A program made the position numbers and the translations under genes. A stretch of DNA of 64,000 nt. Origin: an uncultured Lachnospiraceae bacterium. GTDB lineage: Bacteria; Bacillota; Clostridia; Lachnospirales; Lachnospiraceae. Each line of letters opens with the position of its first letter. Within the stretch, counting starts at the first letter, position 1. The DNA is taken from contig CAJTOO010000015.1 of NCBI GenBank assembly GCA_910577735.1, forward strand, positions 397-64,396, written 5' to 3'. Below the pieces are notes generated by a model, which had not been told where the DNA came from, searched no databases, and saw nothing but the letters and a program-made list of their open reading frames with translations. Of this stretch, positions 1 through 7,700 are shown piece after piece.

Positions 1-180
1 TTTTGTCTGCTAATAGATTTACTCTTTATTAGCATTTTGGATAGACCTGGCAAATTCTATTAGCAGTTCAGGATTGGATTTCATAAGCTGCTGCAGTACC
101 TGTTCTGCAGAACCTGCCTTATCTTTATCATTTTTCTGCGAATCTCAGCAGGGAAAAGTCGGCTCTGCGGTCAGAGACGC

Positions 181-207
181 AAAAAAAGCACCTCTTTGGA
201 AAGGTGC
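181..207 (-). terminator. intrinsic terminator, minus strand
   Basis: The arms GCACCT (188-193) and AGGTGC (202-207) form a hairpin. Read on the minus strand it is followed by seven T residues. No minus-strand gene to its right remains, so it is probably a relic of a lost gene. Confidence 0.55.
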
Positions 208-290
208 CATGCCAGCCCGGATTGCTTCTGGATACAGTTTTAAGCATATTTAGTGTAACATATCCCTATTTACGGGGAAAGAGCAGAACC

Positions 291-332
291 GTGCCAATTT
301 TGTGCGGAATTGTGCCAATTTCGTGCCAATAG
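291..332 (+). repeat. four helically phased GTGCCAATTT-like repeats
   Basis: Units beginning GTGC start at 291, 302, 312 and 323. Three read GTGCCAAT and the second is a GTGCGGAAT variant. The 10-11 bp period matches one DNA turn, so all copies face the same side of the helix. They end a few bases before the -35 box of the nuclease/ATPase operon, which suggests a regulator-binding array; this role is inferred. Confidence 0.5.
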
Positions 333-338
333 GAATTT

Positions 339-366
339 TTGACTAACTTCATTAACGCTATATAGT
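339..366 (+). promoter_or_regulatory. sigma-A-like promoter of the nuclease/ATPase operon
   Basis: TTGACT at 339-344 and TATAGT at 361-366 are separated by 16 bp. The predicted transcript starts near 373 and gives a leader of about 90 nt before the first gene. Confidence 0.6.
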
Positions 367-461
367 AAACTATTATGGCAAGTGAATTGTAATTAAAGGT
401 AGTTTATGGTAGAATAATCCTATTGAGTTGTGAAAAATTATAAGGGGAAGGAGGGGAACAG

Positions 462-1523
462 ATGTCTTTAAAAGATAGGATATCAGAATCACAAAAGGAA
501 ATTGCGGGTTCTCGAACAAAAAATAGGCTTACTGTACAAATTAGTTATGCCATACAGCTAATTATGGACTTTTACTCAACAGATTTTCTGGTGATGATGG
601 ATTATATTGAAGATGTTTCCATAATTTGTAACCCAGATGCCCCATCAGAAATACATTTATATCAAGTCAAAACGAAGTCTTCTGACAAACAGTATTCTCT
701 TAATGCCATAATAAAGGATGAATGGTATCAGAAGCTATATAATAATGCCGAAAAATACAAAGGATTTGTTGGAAGTGCGTCTGTAGTATGTAATACAGAT
801 GTAGTGAATAAACAGGAAATTGTTTTTCCGAATACAAAAACATCTTTAGATGAAAAAAGTATACAAAACAATATAAATAAAATCCGGAAAGCAATAGCTA
901 AAGGACAAAATATAAAAGAAGAGGATGTGGATTTATCCAAATTTTATTTTATTCGTTCTTCTCTTTCTACTAAGGGGCATAAAGAAGAAGTAGAACATGA
1001 ATTTGAAAACTTTTTGCTGGATAAAGATCCTAACCTGCAAGTTGCCACAGTAAAATCTATATATAAGTTATTATATAATGAGTTAGATGATAAGTTTAAA
1101 AATGAAATTGATGAAAAATGTACAGATATTGAAGAAATTTTCAAGCAAAAAGGTGTTAAAAGTCAAGATATAAAGAGTGTTATATCCTGCGGATTAGCAA
1201 TACAGATTCCCACTCTTGATAAGCTGTATACAGATTTTAATATTTTGTCTGTTTCAGAACGTAGAAAATGTGCGTCTCAATATTCACAAATTAAAATGGA
1301 TATGTATTCGGATACTGCTGCATTTGTAAAAACCAAGCAAGCATTATCAAAACTGATTGAAAAGGTAAATGAATCTGGAGTCGATGATATGCCCAATATT
1401 TTGTCTGATGTATATGATCAGGCAAAATCTGAGGATATAGTTTCCATGGCATATGCAGATGAATATTATCTTAAAGTGCTTATAATGATTTTGATACATA
1501 GATATTGTTATGGGGTGAAATAA
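462..1523 (+). CDS. Cap4/DUF4297-like dsDNA nuclease domain protein
   Basis: A 353-residue protein. Residues 19-72 resemble the N-terminal PD-(D/E)XK nuclease domain of the DUF4297/Cap4 family: an arginine-rich entry, a helix, an acidic pair E50-D51, then a hydrophobic strand ending in Q68-V-K70, the usual QxK catalytic motif. The rest is helical and charged with no recognised domain. In CBASS (Cap4) and Lamassu (LmuA) systems such domains degrade DNA once activated. The next gene starts one base after the stop, so the pair should be co-translated. The start at 462 follows the RBS AAGGAGG. Base composition is far more AT-rich than the chromosome to the right. The family call is by motif, not by search. 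Confidence 0.62.
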   Translation: MSLKDRISESQKEIAGSRTKNRLTVQISYAIQLIMDFYSTDFLVMMDYIEDVSIICNPDAPSEIHLYQVKTKSSDKQYSLNAIIKDEWYQKLYNNAEKYKGFVGSASVVCNTDVVNKQEIVFPNTKTSLDEKSIQNNINKIRKAIAKGQNIKEEDVDLSKFYFIRSSLSTKGHKEEVEHEFENFLLDKDPNLQVATVKSIYKLLYNELDDKFKNEIDEKCTDIEEIFKQKGVKSQDIKSVISCGLAIQIPTLDKLYTDFNILSVSERRKCASQYSQIKMDMYSDTAAFVKTKQALSKLIEKVNESGVDDMPNILSDVYDQAKSEDIVSMAYADEYYLKVLIMILIHRYCYGVK

Positions 1524-1524
1524 G

Positions 1525-3204
1525 ATGAATTTAATTATTACGTCAATAACAATAGTCGATTTAACGAATAAAGAGGCAAAAAGAATACATTTTTCAGAAG
1601 GCAAAAATTTGCTTACAAGTGACAGGAATCATTTGGGCAAATCTGTTATCATGAAATCAATTTACTATACCTTAGGGGCAGAAGTTTTCTTCCCTAAACC
1701 AATTAAAGCTGTTAATCTTTTAACGTACATTGATTTTATAGTAGATAATAGTAAATTTAGAGTTTGCCGTTTGAATAGAAGCTTTGTTTTATATAAGAAT
1801 GGAGAATTTGTAAAAAAGTATATATCTGTTGAAGAACTAAGAGATACTCTGGAAGATATTTTTAAACTTCAAATCAATTTGGTTGGTAAAGATGCACTGG
1901 GGACAATAACAAAATGTCCTCCGGCATTTTATTATATGCCGTATTATGTCGATCAAGAGAATGGATGGTCCGTAAATTCTTTTTCTTTTGATAGAATGGG
2001 CCAATTTGATTTACCACAACGAAAAAATAGTTATTTCTTCCATCTGGGTGTGTTTGATAACGATTATGTCCGAAAAAGCAAACTGCAAAAGGCTAACGAG
2101 AGAAAGATGACCCAATTATCAAATGATAATCAAAAATATTTAACAGTAATAGAAACGCTTCAAAATGGATTGGATGATACTCAAATGTCCTTTGATGTTA
2201 CTTCGTTGGAGCGTGCGATAAATACTCGTCAAGACGAAATAAAAAAGATACTTGAAGATATTGCAAAATCAAGAAGTGCCTTAGTGGAAGCAGAAGATGA
2301 GTATATACAGCTAATTCATGATAAGGAGGTTCTTGCAAAATATATTAAGAAAAAAGTTCCAATAGGTAATGAGAATGAAGAAGAGATTGTAGAATGTCCA
2401 CGATGCGGAATGTTTTTTGAGCGTTCTATGAAACAAAAACTTGAAAAAATGTATTTATTAGAATCGTTGCATGATGACTATACAAATATTACCGATGATA
2501 TTAACAAATTAGAAAAAAGAATTGCAAAGCTGAAAAATAAATTTTCTGAAAAACAAGATTTATTACAATTTTATGAGAAATCACTTGCAGATAATCAGGA
2601 GATTTATAATGCTTATTTGAAATCCAAAGCAACACAGCAGCTATTACTGGAATATCAAACCAAAGTGGGTGTCAATATTGCGGAAATAGAGCGATTAGGG
2701 AAAGAAACTTCAAATATTAGGAAACAACTGGCAAGCTATAATGAAGAAAGAGCCCAAACAAATAATATATATCAAACTAATCTGTCAAAACTTTTGATGG
2801 ACCTTGATGTTCCAAAAGACCAAGTGGAAGAAAAAATAGAACCAGGAACCGCAATCATTGCAAGCGGTGCTTATGGTCCAAGGTGTAAAGTTGCACAAAT
2901 GTTATCTTTTGTACAAACACAAAAGAAAAAATGTCCAGATATGATTTCTTTCCCCTTAGTAATTGATTCACCTAATGTTCTAGAACAGGACAAAGAGCAT
3001 CTGGACTCAGTTATCCGCACGTTATTGACATGGGATAAAACAGAAAATCAAATTATTATTGCGTCAATAGAAGGAAAAGAAACAGCTAATAGCATTCCAG
3101 GTGTGAATATTATACTTCTGGAAAATCCACAGAATCATCTATTTAGCAAAGTGGAATATACCTCTTATGAACAAGAAATATCAGAAATATTTACCGTTTT
3201 TTAA
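1525..3204 (+). CDS. SMC/Rad50-like ABC ATPase with zinc hook
   Basis: A 559-residue protein. The N-terminus has a degenerate P-loop ending G38-K39-S40, then a conserved-looking Q-loop-type segment YYVDQENGW near 140-148. Two long coiled-coil stretches (about 183-280 and 300-420) flank a CPRC motif (C291, C294), the arrangement of a Rad50-type zinc hook. The C-terminal part has a SGAYGPR signature-like loop (447-453) and a Walker B ending VID481SPN. This architecture is typical of Lamassu LmuB and ABC-three-component ATPases, which sense foreign DNA and license a partner nuclease. It is shorter than most LmuB proteins and no LmuC-like gene is seen. A terminator follows at 3237. Confidence 0.68.
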   Translation: MNLIITSITIVDLTNKEAKRIHFSEGKNLLTSDRNHLGKSVIMKSIYYTLGAEVFFPKPIKAVNLLTYIDFIVDNSKFRVCRLNRSFVLYKNGEFVKKYISVEELRDTLEDIFKLQINLVGKDALGTITKCPPAFYYMPYYVDQENGWSVNSFSFDRMGQFDLPQRKNSYFFHLGVFDNDYVRKSKLQKANERKMTQLSNDNQKYLTVIETLQNGLDDTQMSFDVTSLERAINTRQDEIKKILEDIAKSRSALVEAEDEYIQLIHDKEVLAKYIKKKVPIGNENEEEIVECPRCGMFFERSMKQKLEKMYLLESLHDDYTNITDDINKLEKRIAKLKNKFSEKQDLLQFYEKSLADNQEIYNAYLKSKATQQLLLEYQTKVGVNIAEIERLGKETSNIRKQLASYNEERAQTNNIYQTNLSKLLMDLDVPKDQVEEKIEPGTAIIASGAYGPRCKVAQMLSFVQTQKKKCPDMISFPLVIDSPNVLEQDKEHLDSVIRTLLTWDKTENQIIIASIEGKETANSIPGVNIILLENPQNHLFSKVEYTSYEQEISEIFTVF

Positions 3205-3236
3205 AGACTTTTTACAAAATACAGTTTGCTTAGAAC

Positions 3237-3279
3237 AAAAGCAGGATACCTTGTATGTTAGTTATCCTGCTTTTATTTT
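3237..3279. terminator. bidirectional terminator between convergent genes
   Basis: The arms GCAGGATA (3241-3248) and TATCCTGC (3263-3270) are flanked by AAAA and TTTTATTTT, so the hairpin can stop both the defence operon and the convergent Rpn-family gene. Confidence 0.75.
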
Positions 3280-3302
3280 CAGAAAATATAATTTTTATAT
3301 AA

Positions 3303-4172
3303 TTATGCCAGTTGCAGGCCAGCCAGTTCCTCCACTTCTTCTATAGACAAACCAGAACCAATCGCAATTTCTTCAAAGGATAATTTCCCAAGCGACAAAT
3401 ATCGTTTGGCTGTTTCAACTTTTGTATCATGCTCTTTGCTTTTTACATAAGAGCGCATCACTTCTTCCTGATCATATAACTCCATCATCATATTGACAAC
3501 CTCCTTTTCTTTACTTTCAAGATATTCCTTCAGCACATTCCTGTCTTTGCAGATGCGGATTGCTTCTTGTATAGCCTTTCTGGTCCTTCCATGGATTGAC
3601 ACCTGTTCCTGGCATACTTTGGAAAATGTCACATACTGATGGATAATATCGCCTTCTTTTCCATCATAGATAATTTTAGCTCTCGCATCTATGCAAATAT
3701 CTTCTCCACCAAAAAACTCTTCTGAAAAAGATATTTCCTCTGGCCGTTCCTTTCTGTTTCCCGTATATATGATATATAATTCAGGCTTTGGCATTTTCAA
3801 TTTTGTACTGTTATAAATATCCTGCTCTGTTACTCTAAAATATTCCCGATATGTCTGTACAAGATACATAAGAATACGGAACAAAATATTTACTGTCCAT
3901 GTGGCTTGAGCCTCAATCAATATCAAAAGCCGGTTACCTACTGAAAATCCCAGATCATTATAGATATCATCGACAAGAACATTATTGATAGTGATATCTT
4001 TTATATCATTTTCGGTAGTTTGTTTATCATCCGGGTGAAGTGCCTGATATAACTGTATCAAATACTTTTTATCTTTAAAAAGATTTGTAAAAACGCTGTC
4101 TTTAATAGTACGTTTCATTACAGGAACGGATTCCTGTTGTGTATTTTCTGAAATTTCTGCATTATGTTCCAT
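3303..4172 (-). CDS. Rpn family recombination-promoting nuclease/putative transposase
   Basis: About 289 residues from the ATG at 4172 (AGGTG lies about 10 nt upstream; an in-frame GTG at 4184 is less likely). The protein resembles the Rpn/PDDEXK_2 family. It has a 'KDSVFTNLF' opening, then VDDIYNDLGF and an ILIEAQ strand that supplies the D...ExQ nuclease signature. A charged helical C-terminus ends in a predicted small HTH-like segment (LSFEEIAIGSGLSIEEV). Rpn proteins cleave DNA and promote RecA-independent recombination in E. coli; many Lachnospiraceae copies are simply called PD-(D/E)XK transposases. It lies convergent to the ATPase gene. Confidence 0.72.
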   Translation of the reverse strand: MEHNAEISENTQQESVPVMKRTIKDSVFTNLFKDKKYLIQLYQALHPDDKQTTENDIKDITINNVLVDDIYNDLGFSVGNRLLILIEAQATWTVNILFRILMYLVQTYREYFRVTEQDIYNSTKLKMPKPELYIIYTGNRKERPEEISFSEEFFGGEDICIDARAKIIYDGKEGDIIHQYVTFSKVCQEQVSIHGRTRKAIQEAIRICKDRNVLKEYLESKEKEVVNMMMELYDQEEVMRSYVKSKEHDTKVETAKRYLSLGKLSFEEIAIGSGLSIEEVEELAGLQLA

Positions 4173-4288
4173 CAATAATATCACCTGCCTTACACATATA
4201 TTTCTCCATATTCATAATACCACAAAATCCCGTATGGTTCAATGGATTTCCTTTATCTGTATTCTTTCCGGTCATATAGATTTTCACA

Positions 4289-4813
4289 TCATAGATCCCT
4301 GTCTTTCCGGTCATACCGTAAATGTCCCTGTATTACTCCCGCATGGTTCAGAATTTGGATGAAAGCCTTGTCCTGATTCTCCAACGCCTTTTCATATCCG
4401 GCTTCTGTCAGAAACAGCCGCATCCTGTGCCCCTTATCTCCTACGGGAGACTCTCTCGAAAGCACATCAAACACAATCATATGCGTCACTTCCGGATCAA
4501 AGCGTTCCAGCGCCATGATGTCATGCCCTTCCAGTTTCCGGGCGCCGGATTCCTGACGGGCCACAGCAACTATCTCACCAATGGTCCTTGCTTTCCAGGG
4601 CAGGTGATAATTTCTCTGAATATCACAGATCAACTCCTTGCAGTCATCCTCTGAAAGCTCACGGAGTTTCTTTAGCAGATTTTCTGCAGTGGCCTTTTTA
4701 CCGTGGTCACGAGTATACCGACAGAGCACAGCGATTTCCTGTATCGCATCATACCTGTGGCAGCCCTCCAACTGAAAAACCATCCTCTTTTCATCCTCGT
4801 TCAATGTTATCAT
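4289..4813 (-). CDS. hypothetical protein typical of integrative conjugative elements
   Basis: A 174-residue soluble protein rich in charged residues. It has no catalytic motif that I can see. The central phrase EVTHMIVFDVLSRE followed by a 'LTEAGYEKALE' helix is one I associate with small proteins of Clostridiales conjugative elements, so the assignment is by context and memory only. It lies downstream of the ArpU-like and initiator genes on the same strand, which suggests one element operon. Just beyond its stop the sequence repeats a short part of the gene's 3' end (GACCGGAAAGA), a small tandem-duplication scar. Confidence 0.5.
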   Translation of the reverse strand: MITLNEDEKRMVFQLEGCHRYDAIQEIAVLCRYTRDHGKKATAENLLKKLRELSEDDCKELICDIQRNYHLPWKARTIGEIVAVARQESGARKLEGHDIMALERFDPEVTHMIVFDVLSRESPVGDKGHRMRLFLTEAGYEKALENQDKAFIQILNHAGVIQGHLRYDRKDRDL

Positions 4814-4861
4814 ATATTTCCTCCAATCTGGCCTGATTGCCTGTAAATACTATATAGTTGC

Positions 4862-5410
4862 TTATTTTTGTTCCCCGGTATCCTTATCGTCCGGAAAGAA
4901 CTTCTCCAGAATGTCGATACTGTCCTTAGACGTATACCCCCATAGGATAGAGCTAAGTGCGTCAATCGCCTCCCGCCTCCTGCGGTAATAGGTGCGGAAG
5001 CTGATATCCCGGATATGGGGGCGCAGTTTCTCTATGATTTCCTCCACATTTCTTAACTGTTGCGGGGAAAGGAAGGAGTAATACAGCAGCCAGTAGTAGC
5101 TCTCCCCATTCTTGTGTTTGGTACGGAGTAGGTCGATGGAAGTGTCCAGAAGTTTCAGCATCCGATGGCTTCGTTCGATGCATTTGGCATGGTGTTCTAT
5201 ACTGCGGTCTGACAGATCTATCCCTGCCACATAAACCGATTCCAGAAAATCCTCAATGGAACTTCCATATTCGATCTCAAACCGACTACGTACCTGCTGG
5301 ACGGACAACTCCAGACTCCACACCACATCCCTGTATTTCTTCAGCAGCTTCCAGGTATCATGGTACAGAGGATTATCGGCAATGTTCATTTCTGCCTGAT
5401 TCTTTTTCAT
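4862..5410 (-). CDS. ArpU/sigma-region-4-like protein of a mobile element
   Basis: A 182-residue, mostly helical protein. Residues about 105-155 (LLYYSFLSPQQL... then RTYYRRRREAIDALSSILWG) resemble the sigma-region-4/ArpU-type HTH found in phage and conjugative-element late regulators: a turn with 'SFRTYYRRR' as recognition helix and a terminal Leu/Trp helix. The start ATG (5408-5410) overlaps the TGA of the initiator-gene remnant as ATGA, an arrangement that implies translational coupling in the ancestral operon. A DNA-binding regulatory role is inferred. Confidence 0.45.
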   Translation of the reverse strand: MKKNQAEMNIADNPLYHDTWKLLKKYRDVVWSLELSVQQVRSRFEIEYGSSIEDFLESVYVAGIDLSDRSIEHHAKCIERSHRMLKLLDTSIDLLRTKHKNGESYYWLLYYSFLSPQQLRNVEEIIEKLRPHIRDISFRTYYRRRREAIDALSSILWGYTSKDSIDILEKFFPDDKDTGEQK

Positions 5411-5887
5411 GCCCTGTTCCCTCCTTCCCTGCCTTTTTCGGTGGGAGAGAGTGTCAGCTCAAAGGTGTAGACCGGCTTATTGACAGGGGCAGTTGTAGTC
5501 CAGTACGGTATTATGCTTTTTCCAGTCACGGATCTTGTATTTGATTACCTTTCCACGGTCGAGGAAAAGATAGGAGATAAGGTGGCGTTTCTGCAGCTCG
5601 TCCAGGATGGAGACTGCCTGGCACTGGAAACGGGTACGGAACCATGCGGACAGTTCTTTCACGGTGCAGATCCATTCACCAGGATATACCGTATAGCCGA
5701 TACCATCTATGCGGAGGTAAGAAGTACGGAAGTTTGCATAGTTGCAGAGTACCGTATAATAAAAAAGACCGGAACCCCCGCTTGTGCGAATGCTCCGGTC
5801 TGCCATTAAGTTCTGAATAAATTGCCGGTAAATCCGGCAGCGTGGATAGTCCACAAGTTGTTTCATTTCTAACTGGTATGATTGCAT
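5407..5887 (-). pseudogene. replication-initiator-like gene with internal deletion
   Basis: The 5' part (5887 to the stop at 5477-5479) encodes 136 residues that match the N-terminal winged-helix region of a Firmicutes conjugative-element initiator/DNA-binding protein, including QLVDYPRCRIYRQF, LFYYTVLCNYANFRTSY and HNTVLDYNCPCQ. As I recall it, the full protein is around 400 residues and continues after the PCQ motif. Here translation stops at once. In a different frame, positions 5407 to about 5480 still encode its C-terminal tail (PVYTFELTLSPTEKG...), ending in a TGA that overlaps the next gene's ATG. So the middle was deleted and the ends rejoined out of frame. The truncated protein may still be made. 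Confidence 0.6.
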
Positions 5888-6135
5888 AATTTTTCTCCTT
5901 CAAAAAGGCAAAATAAGCAGGTAGGTTCGAAAATGCAAAGTGAACGTAAGAGTTTCACTTGTACATTTATTGAAAAACTGCTAATATTTTGCTAATACGA
6001 TTACGAAAATCATACCGCTTCGAGGTGGACGTAGGTGTTTTCAGGTGGAAATAAAAGGTTCAAAAGTATTGATTTTATTGGACTTGGAGATACCACAAGG
6101 ATTACGCTGAATCTGTACGGAAACAGCCCTTTTAA
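5888..6135. other. right-end region of the integrative element
   Basis: No gene is visible. The stretch contains the promoter side of the minus-strand initiator remnant and several short repeated motifs, such as GCTAATATTTTGCTAAT at about 5981-5997 and an AGGTGGACGTAGGTG stretch near 6021. These could be integrase arm-type or excision-factor sites, but I cannot assign them. Confidence 0.3.
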
Positions 6136-6177
6136 CTCCTAAGCGGTAGGCCGGAGGTTCGAATCCTCTTAGCGACG
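6136..6177 (+). repeat. att site: 3' fragment of tRNA-Arg(CCU)
   Basis: The sequence matches the 3' part of a tRNA: anticodon loop CTCCTAA (6136-6142, anticodon CCT), 3' anticodon strand GCGGT, T-stem GGAGG, T-loop TTCGAAT, CCTCT, acceptor strand TAGCGAC and discriminator G. The matching 5' acceptor GTCGCTA and D-arm are absent upstream, so it is not a gene. Its native terminator follows. This is the classic scar of an integrase inserting into a tRNA 3' end; the intact tRNA should lie at the left end of the element, outside this window. Confidence 0.75.
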
Positions 6178-6181
6178 CGAA

Positions 6182-6218
6182 AACGTCGAAAACGTAAGAT
6201 TGTGTTTTCGGCGTTTTT
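6182..6218 (+). terminator. terminator of the disrupted tRNA-Arg gene
   Basis: The arms AACGTCGAAAAC and GTTTTCGGCGTT enclose a 10-nt loop and are followed by a T run. Its position just after the tRNA fragment marks this side as original chromosome. Confidence 0.7.
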
Positions 6219-6299
6219 TAAAGAGAAATATTTTCTTAATCAAAAAGCGCATTGTGTGAAAAGCCTGAAAAAAATGAAATGATATAATTTAATCATTGA

Positions 6300-6578
6300 A
6301 TCCTTGTTCAAAATATTCCAGACCGGCTGCAGGATGGTTTGGTTAAGAGAGAACTTTCGGCGGGCGAATACATCGTTTGCAGAGTTGAAGCAGAAAATTT
6401 TGAGGATTTGGTCACAGTTGCTTTAGATCAGGCCAGTAAATACTTTTTTGGTATATGGCTGCCCCACCACAATTTAACCACGGAGCCTTTCTCGGCAGAA
6501 AAGTATTACCGTGATTTTGAGGGTATGGCTTGTATGGAAATTTGGGTTAAGCCCCTGATATTGAAAAACAAAAACTAA
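6300..6578 (+). pseudogene. decapitated GyrI-like effector-binding domain
   Basis: The frame opens after a TGA at 6297 and encodes the last part of a GyrI-like/AraC effector-binding domain: an IPDRLQDGLVKREL strand, the ASKYFFGIWLP helix-turn and the closing MEIWVKP strand. The N-terminal half, and any AraC DNA-binding domain, is missing. No ATG with a good RBS exists; a TTG at 6339 is the only start candidate. The gene begins about 120 bp after the att scar and so may have been truncated during element insertion or loss. It ends 12 bp before the DUF3788 gene. Confidence 0.55.
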
Positions 6579-6590
6579 GGAGAATTTAGA

Positions 6591-7019
6591 ATGGATTGGA
6601 ATGTGCTATATTCAAATGAAAAATCTCCATCACTGGAACAAGTCACAGAATACATTAACAATCCGTTATGGACAGATTTTAATAACCGTATTCAGTCTGC
6701 CTATTGGATTGATCCCTGCATGGAATACAGCCGTTGTTCCATGCAGGCAGGCTGGAATATTAAGTATAAAAAACGCGGAAAGTCTCTTTGTACGCTCTAT
6801 CCGATGCAAGGCTATTTTATCGCTCTCGTGGTGATAGGAAGTCATGAACTTACGGAGGCAGAGCTTCTTATGCCGCAATGTTGTGACTATGTGCAGACAC
6901 TATTCAAAAATACAAAAACCGGTAATGGACAGAAATGGTTGATGCTGGATGTACGGGATAGAGAAATTATGAATGATGTATTTAACCTCATTAATCTCAG
7001 AAAGCGAATACCGTCATAG
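6591..7019 (+). CDS. DUF3788 family protein
   Basis: A 142-residue protein that resembles the DUF3788 family: early LWTDFNNRI, the central 'GWNIKYKKRGKSLCTLYP' strand-turn, then FIALVVIG and a C-terminal DVFNLINLRKRI helix. The family fold resembles YdhG/DUF1801-type small proteins and its function is unknown. The start has an AAGGAGAA RBS. DUF3788 genes are often beside GyrI-domain or AraC genes, which fits the remnant just upstream. Confidence 0.7.
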   Translation: MDWNVLYSNEKSPSLEQVTEYINNPLWTDFNNRIQSAYWIDPCMEYSRCSMQAGWNIKYKKRGKSLCTLYPMQGYFIALVVIGSHELTEAELLMPQCCDYVQTLFKNTKTGNGQKWLMLDVRDREIMNDVFNLINLRKRIPS

Positions 7020-7087
7020 CAGGAAATATGAAACGCTGGAAGATTTAGAATAGCTGATATGTGTCTACATGAATAGGAGGTAATAGA

Positions 7088-7609
7088 ATGGTACTTTTGG
7101 TTGTTGATACCCAAAATTTGATTATGAATAATGAGTTATATAAATTTCAGGTCCTTGTATATCGGGTCAGAACATTGATAGAGAAGGCACGTAATAATCA
7201 TATAGAAGTTATTTATGTCAGGCATGATGATGGTGTCGGTCAGGAATTAACGAAGGGCACACAGGGTTATGAAATATACGGAGATTTTCGGCCAATGCCA
7301 GATGAGCGTGTTTTTGATAAAGATGTAAACAGTGCCTTTAAAGGCACGGGATTATTAGATTATTTACGTAAAAAGGGAGAAGATACAATTATTATTGTTG
7401 GGCTGCAGACAGATTACTGCATAGATGCAACTGTGAAAGGTGGCTTTGAGCATGGATTTAAAATGATTGTTCCGGCAAACACAAATAGTACGATTAATAA
7501 TGCATATATGTCAGCCGAAAATTCTTATAAATATTACAATGAGTTCATGTGGAATGGAAGATATGCAAAATGTATCTCATTTGAAAAGACACTTGAATTG
7601 ATGGAATAA
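7088..7609 (+). CDS. isochorismatase-like cysteine hydrolase
   Basis: A 173-residue isochorismatase-superfamily protein with the expected triad: D7 in LLVVDTQ, K78 in FDKDVNSAF and C111 in GLQTDYCIDAT. A strong RBS (AGGAGG) precedes the start. Relatives hydrolyse nicotinamide, pyrazinamide, carbamates or isochorismate; the substrate cannot be read from the sequence. It is probably cytoplasmic and monocistronic or co-transcribed with the DUF3788 gene. Confidence 0.85.
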   Translation: MVLLVVDTQNLIMNNELYKFQVLVYRVRTLIEKARNNHIEVIYVRHDDGVGQELTKGTQGYEIYGDFRPMPDERVFDKDVNSAFKGTGLLDYLRKKGEDTIIIVGLQTDYCIDATVKGGFEHGFKMIVPANTNSTINNAYMSAENSYKYYNEFMWNGRYAKCISFEKTLELME

Positions 7610-7615
7610 GTGGAA

Positions 7616-7649
7616 AGAACGATGTAGAAATCTGCATCGCTCTTCTTAG
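7616..7649 (+). terminator. probable terminator
   Basis: The CGATG...CATCG hairpin (arms ACGATGTAGA and TCTGCATCG) is followed by CTCTTCTT, a weak T tract. It sits just after the isochorismatase stop. Confidence 0.45.
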
Positions 7650-7700
7650 TTTGCACCTTACAGTGAACGCATCTAATGTCATGCTTTTGCTAATAACACG

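Larger units (their letters stand above)
1..338. other. intergenic end of integrative element with ORF remnant
   Basis: No complete gene is visible here. On the minus strand a short open frame (stop at 19-21, in-frame TGA at 145-147) encodes about 41 residues ending in a Gln/Asn-rich tail and reads like the 3' end of a broken gene of unknown identity. A minus-strand terminator-like hairpin lies at 181-207 and a set of phased repeats at 291-332. Confidence 0.3.

Noticed and set aside
291..332. CRISPR-like repeats upstream of the nuclease gene
   Set aside because: The units are about 10 bp with no spacers and lie in a promoter.
312..332. Sigma-54 promoter (TGGCAC) on the minus strand
   Set aside because: The TGGCAC matches come from the repeated unit; no proper -12 element at fixed spacing and no gene to the left.
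6102..6177. A complete tRNA gene ending at 6177
   Set aside because: The 3' half is clear but the 5' acceptor strand, the D-arm and the 5' anticodon strand are absent, so only an att fragment can be supported.
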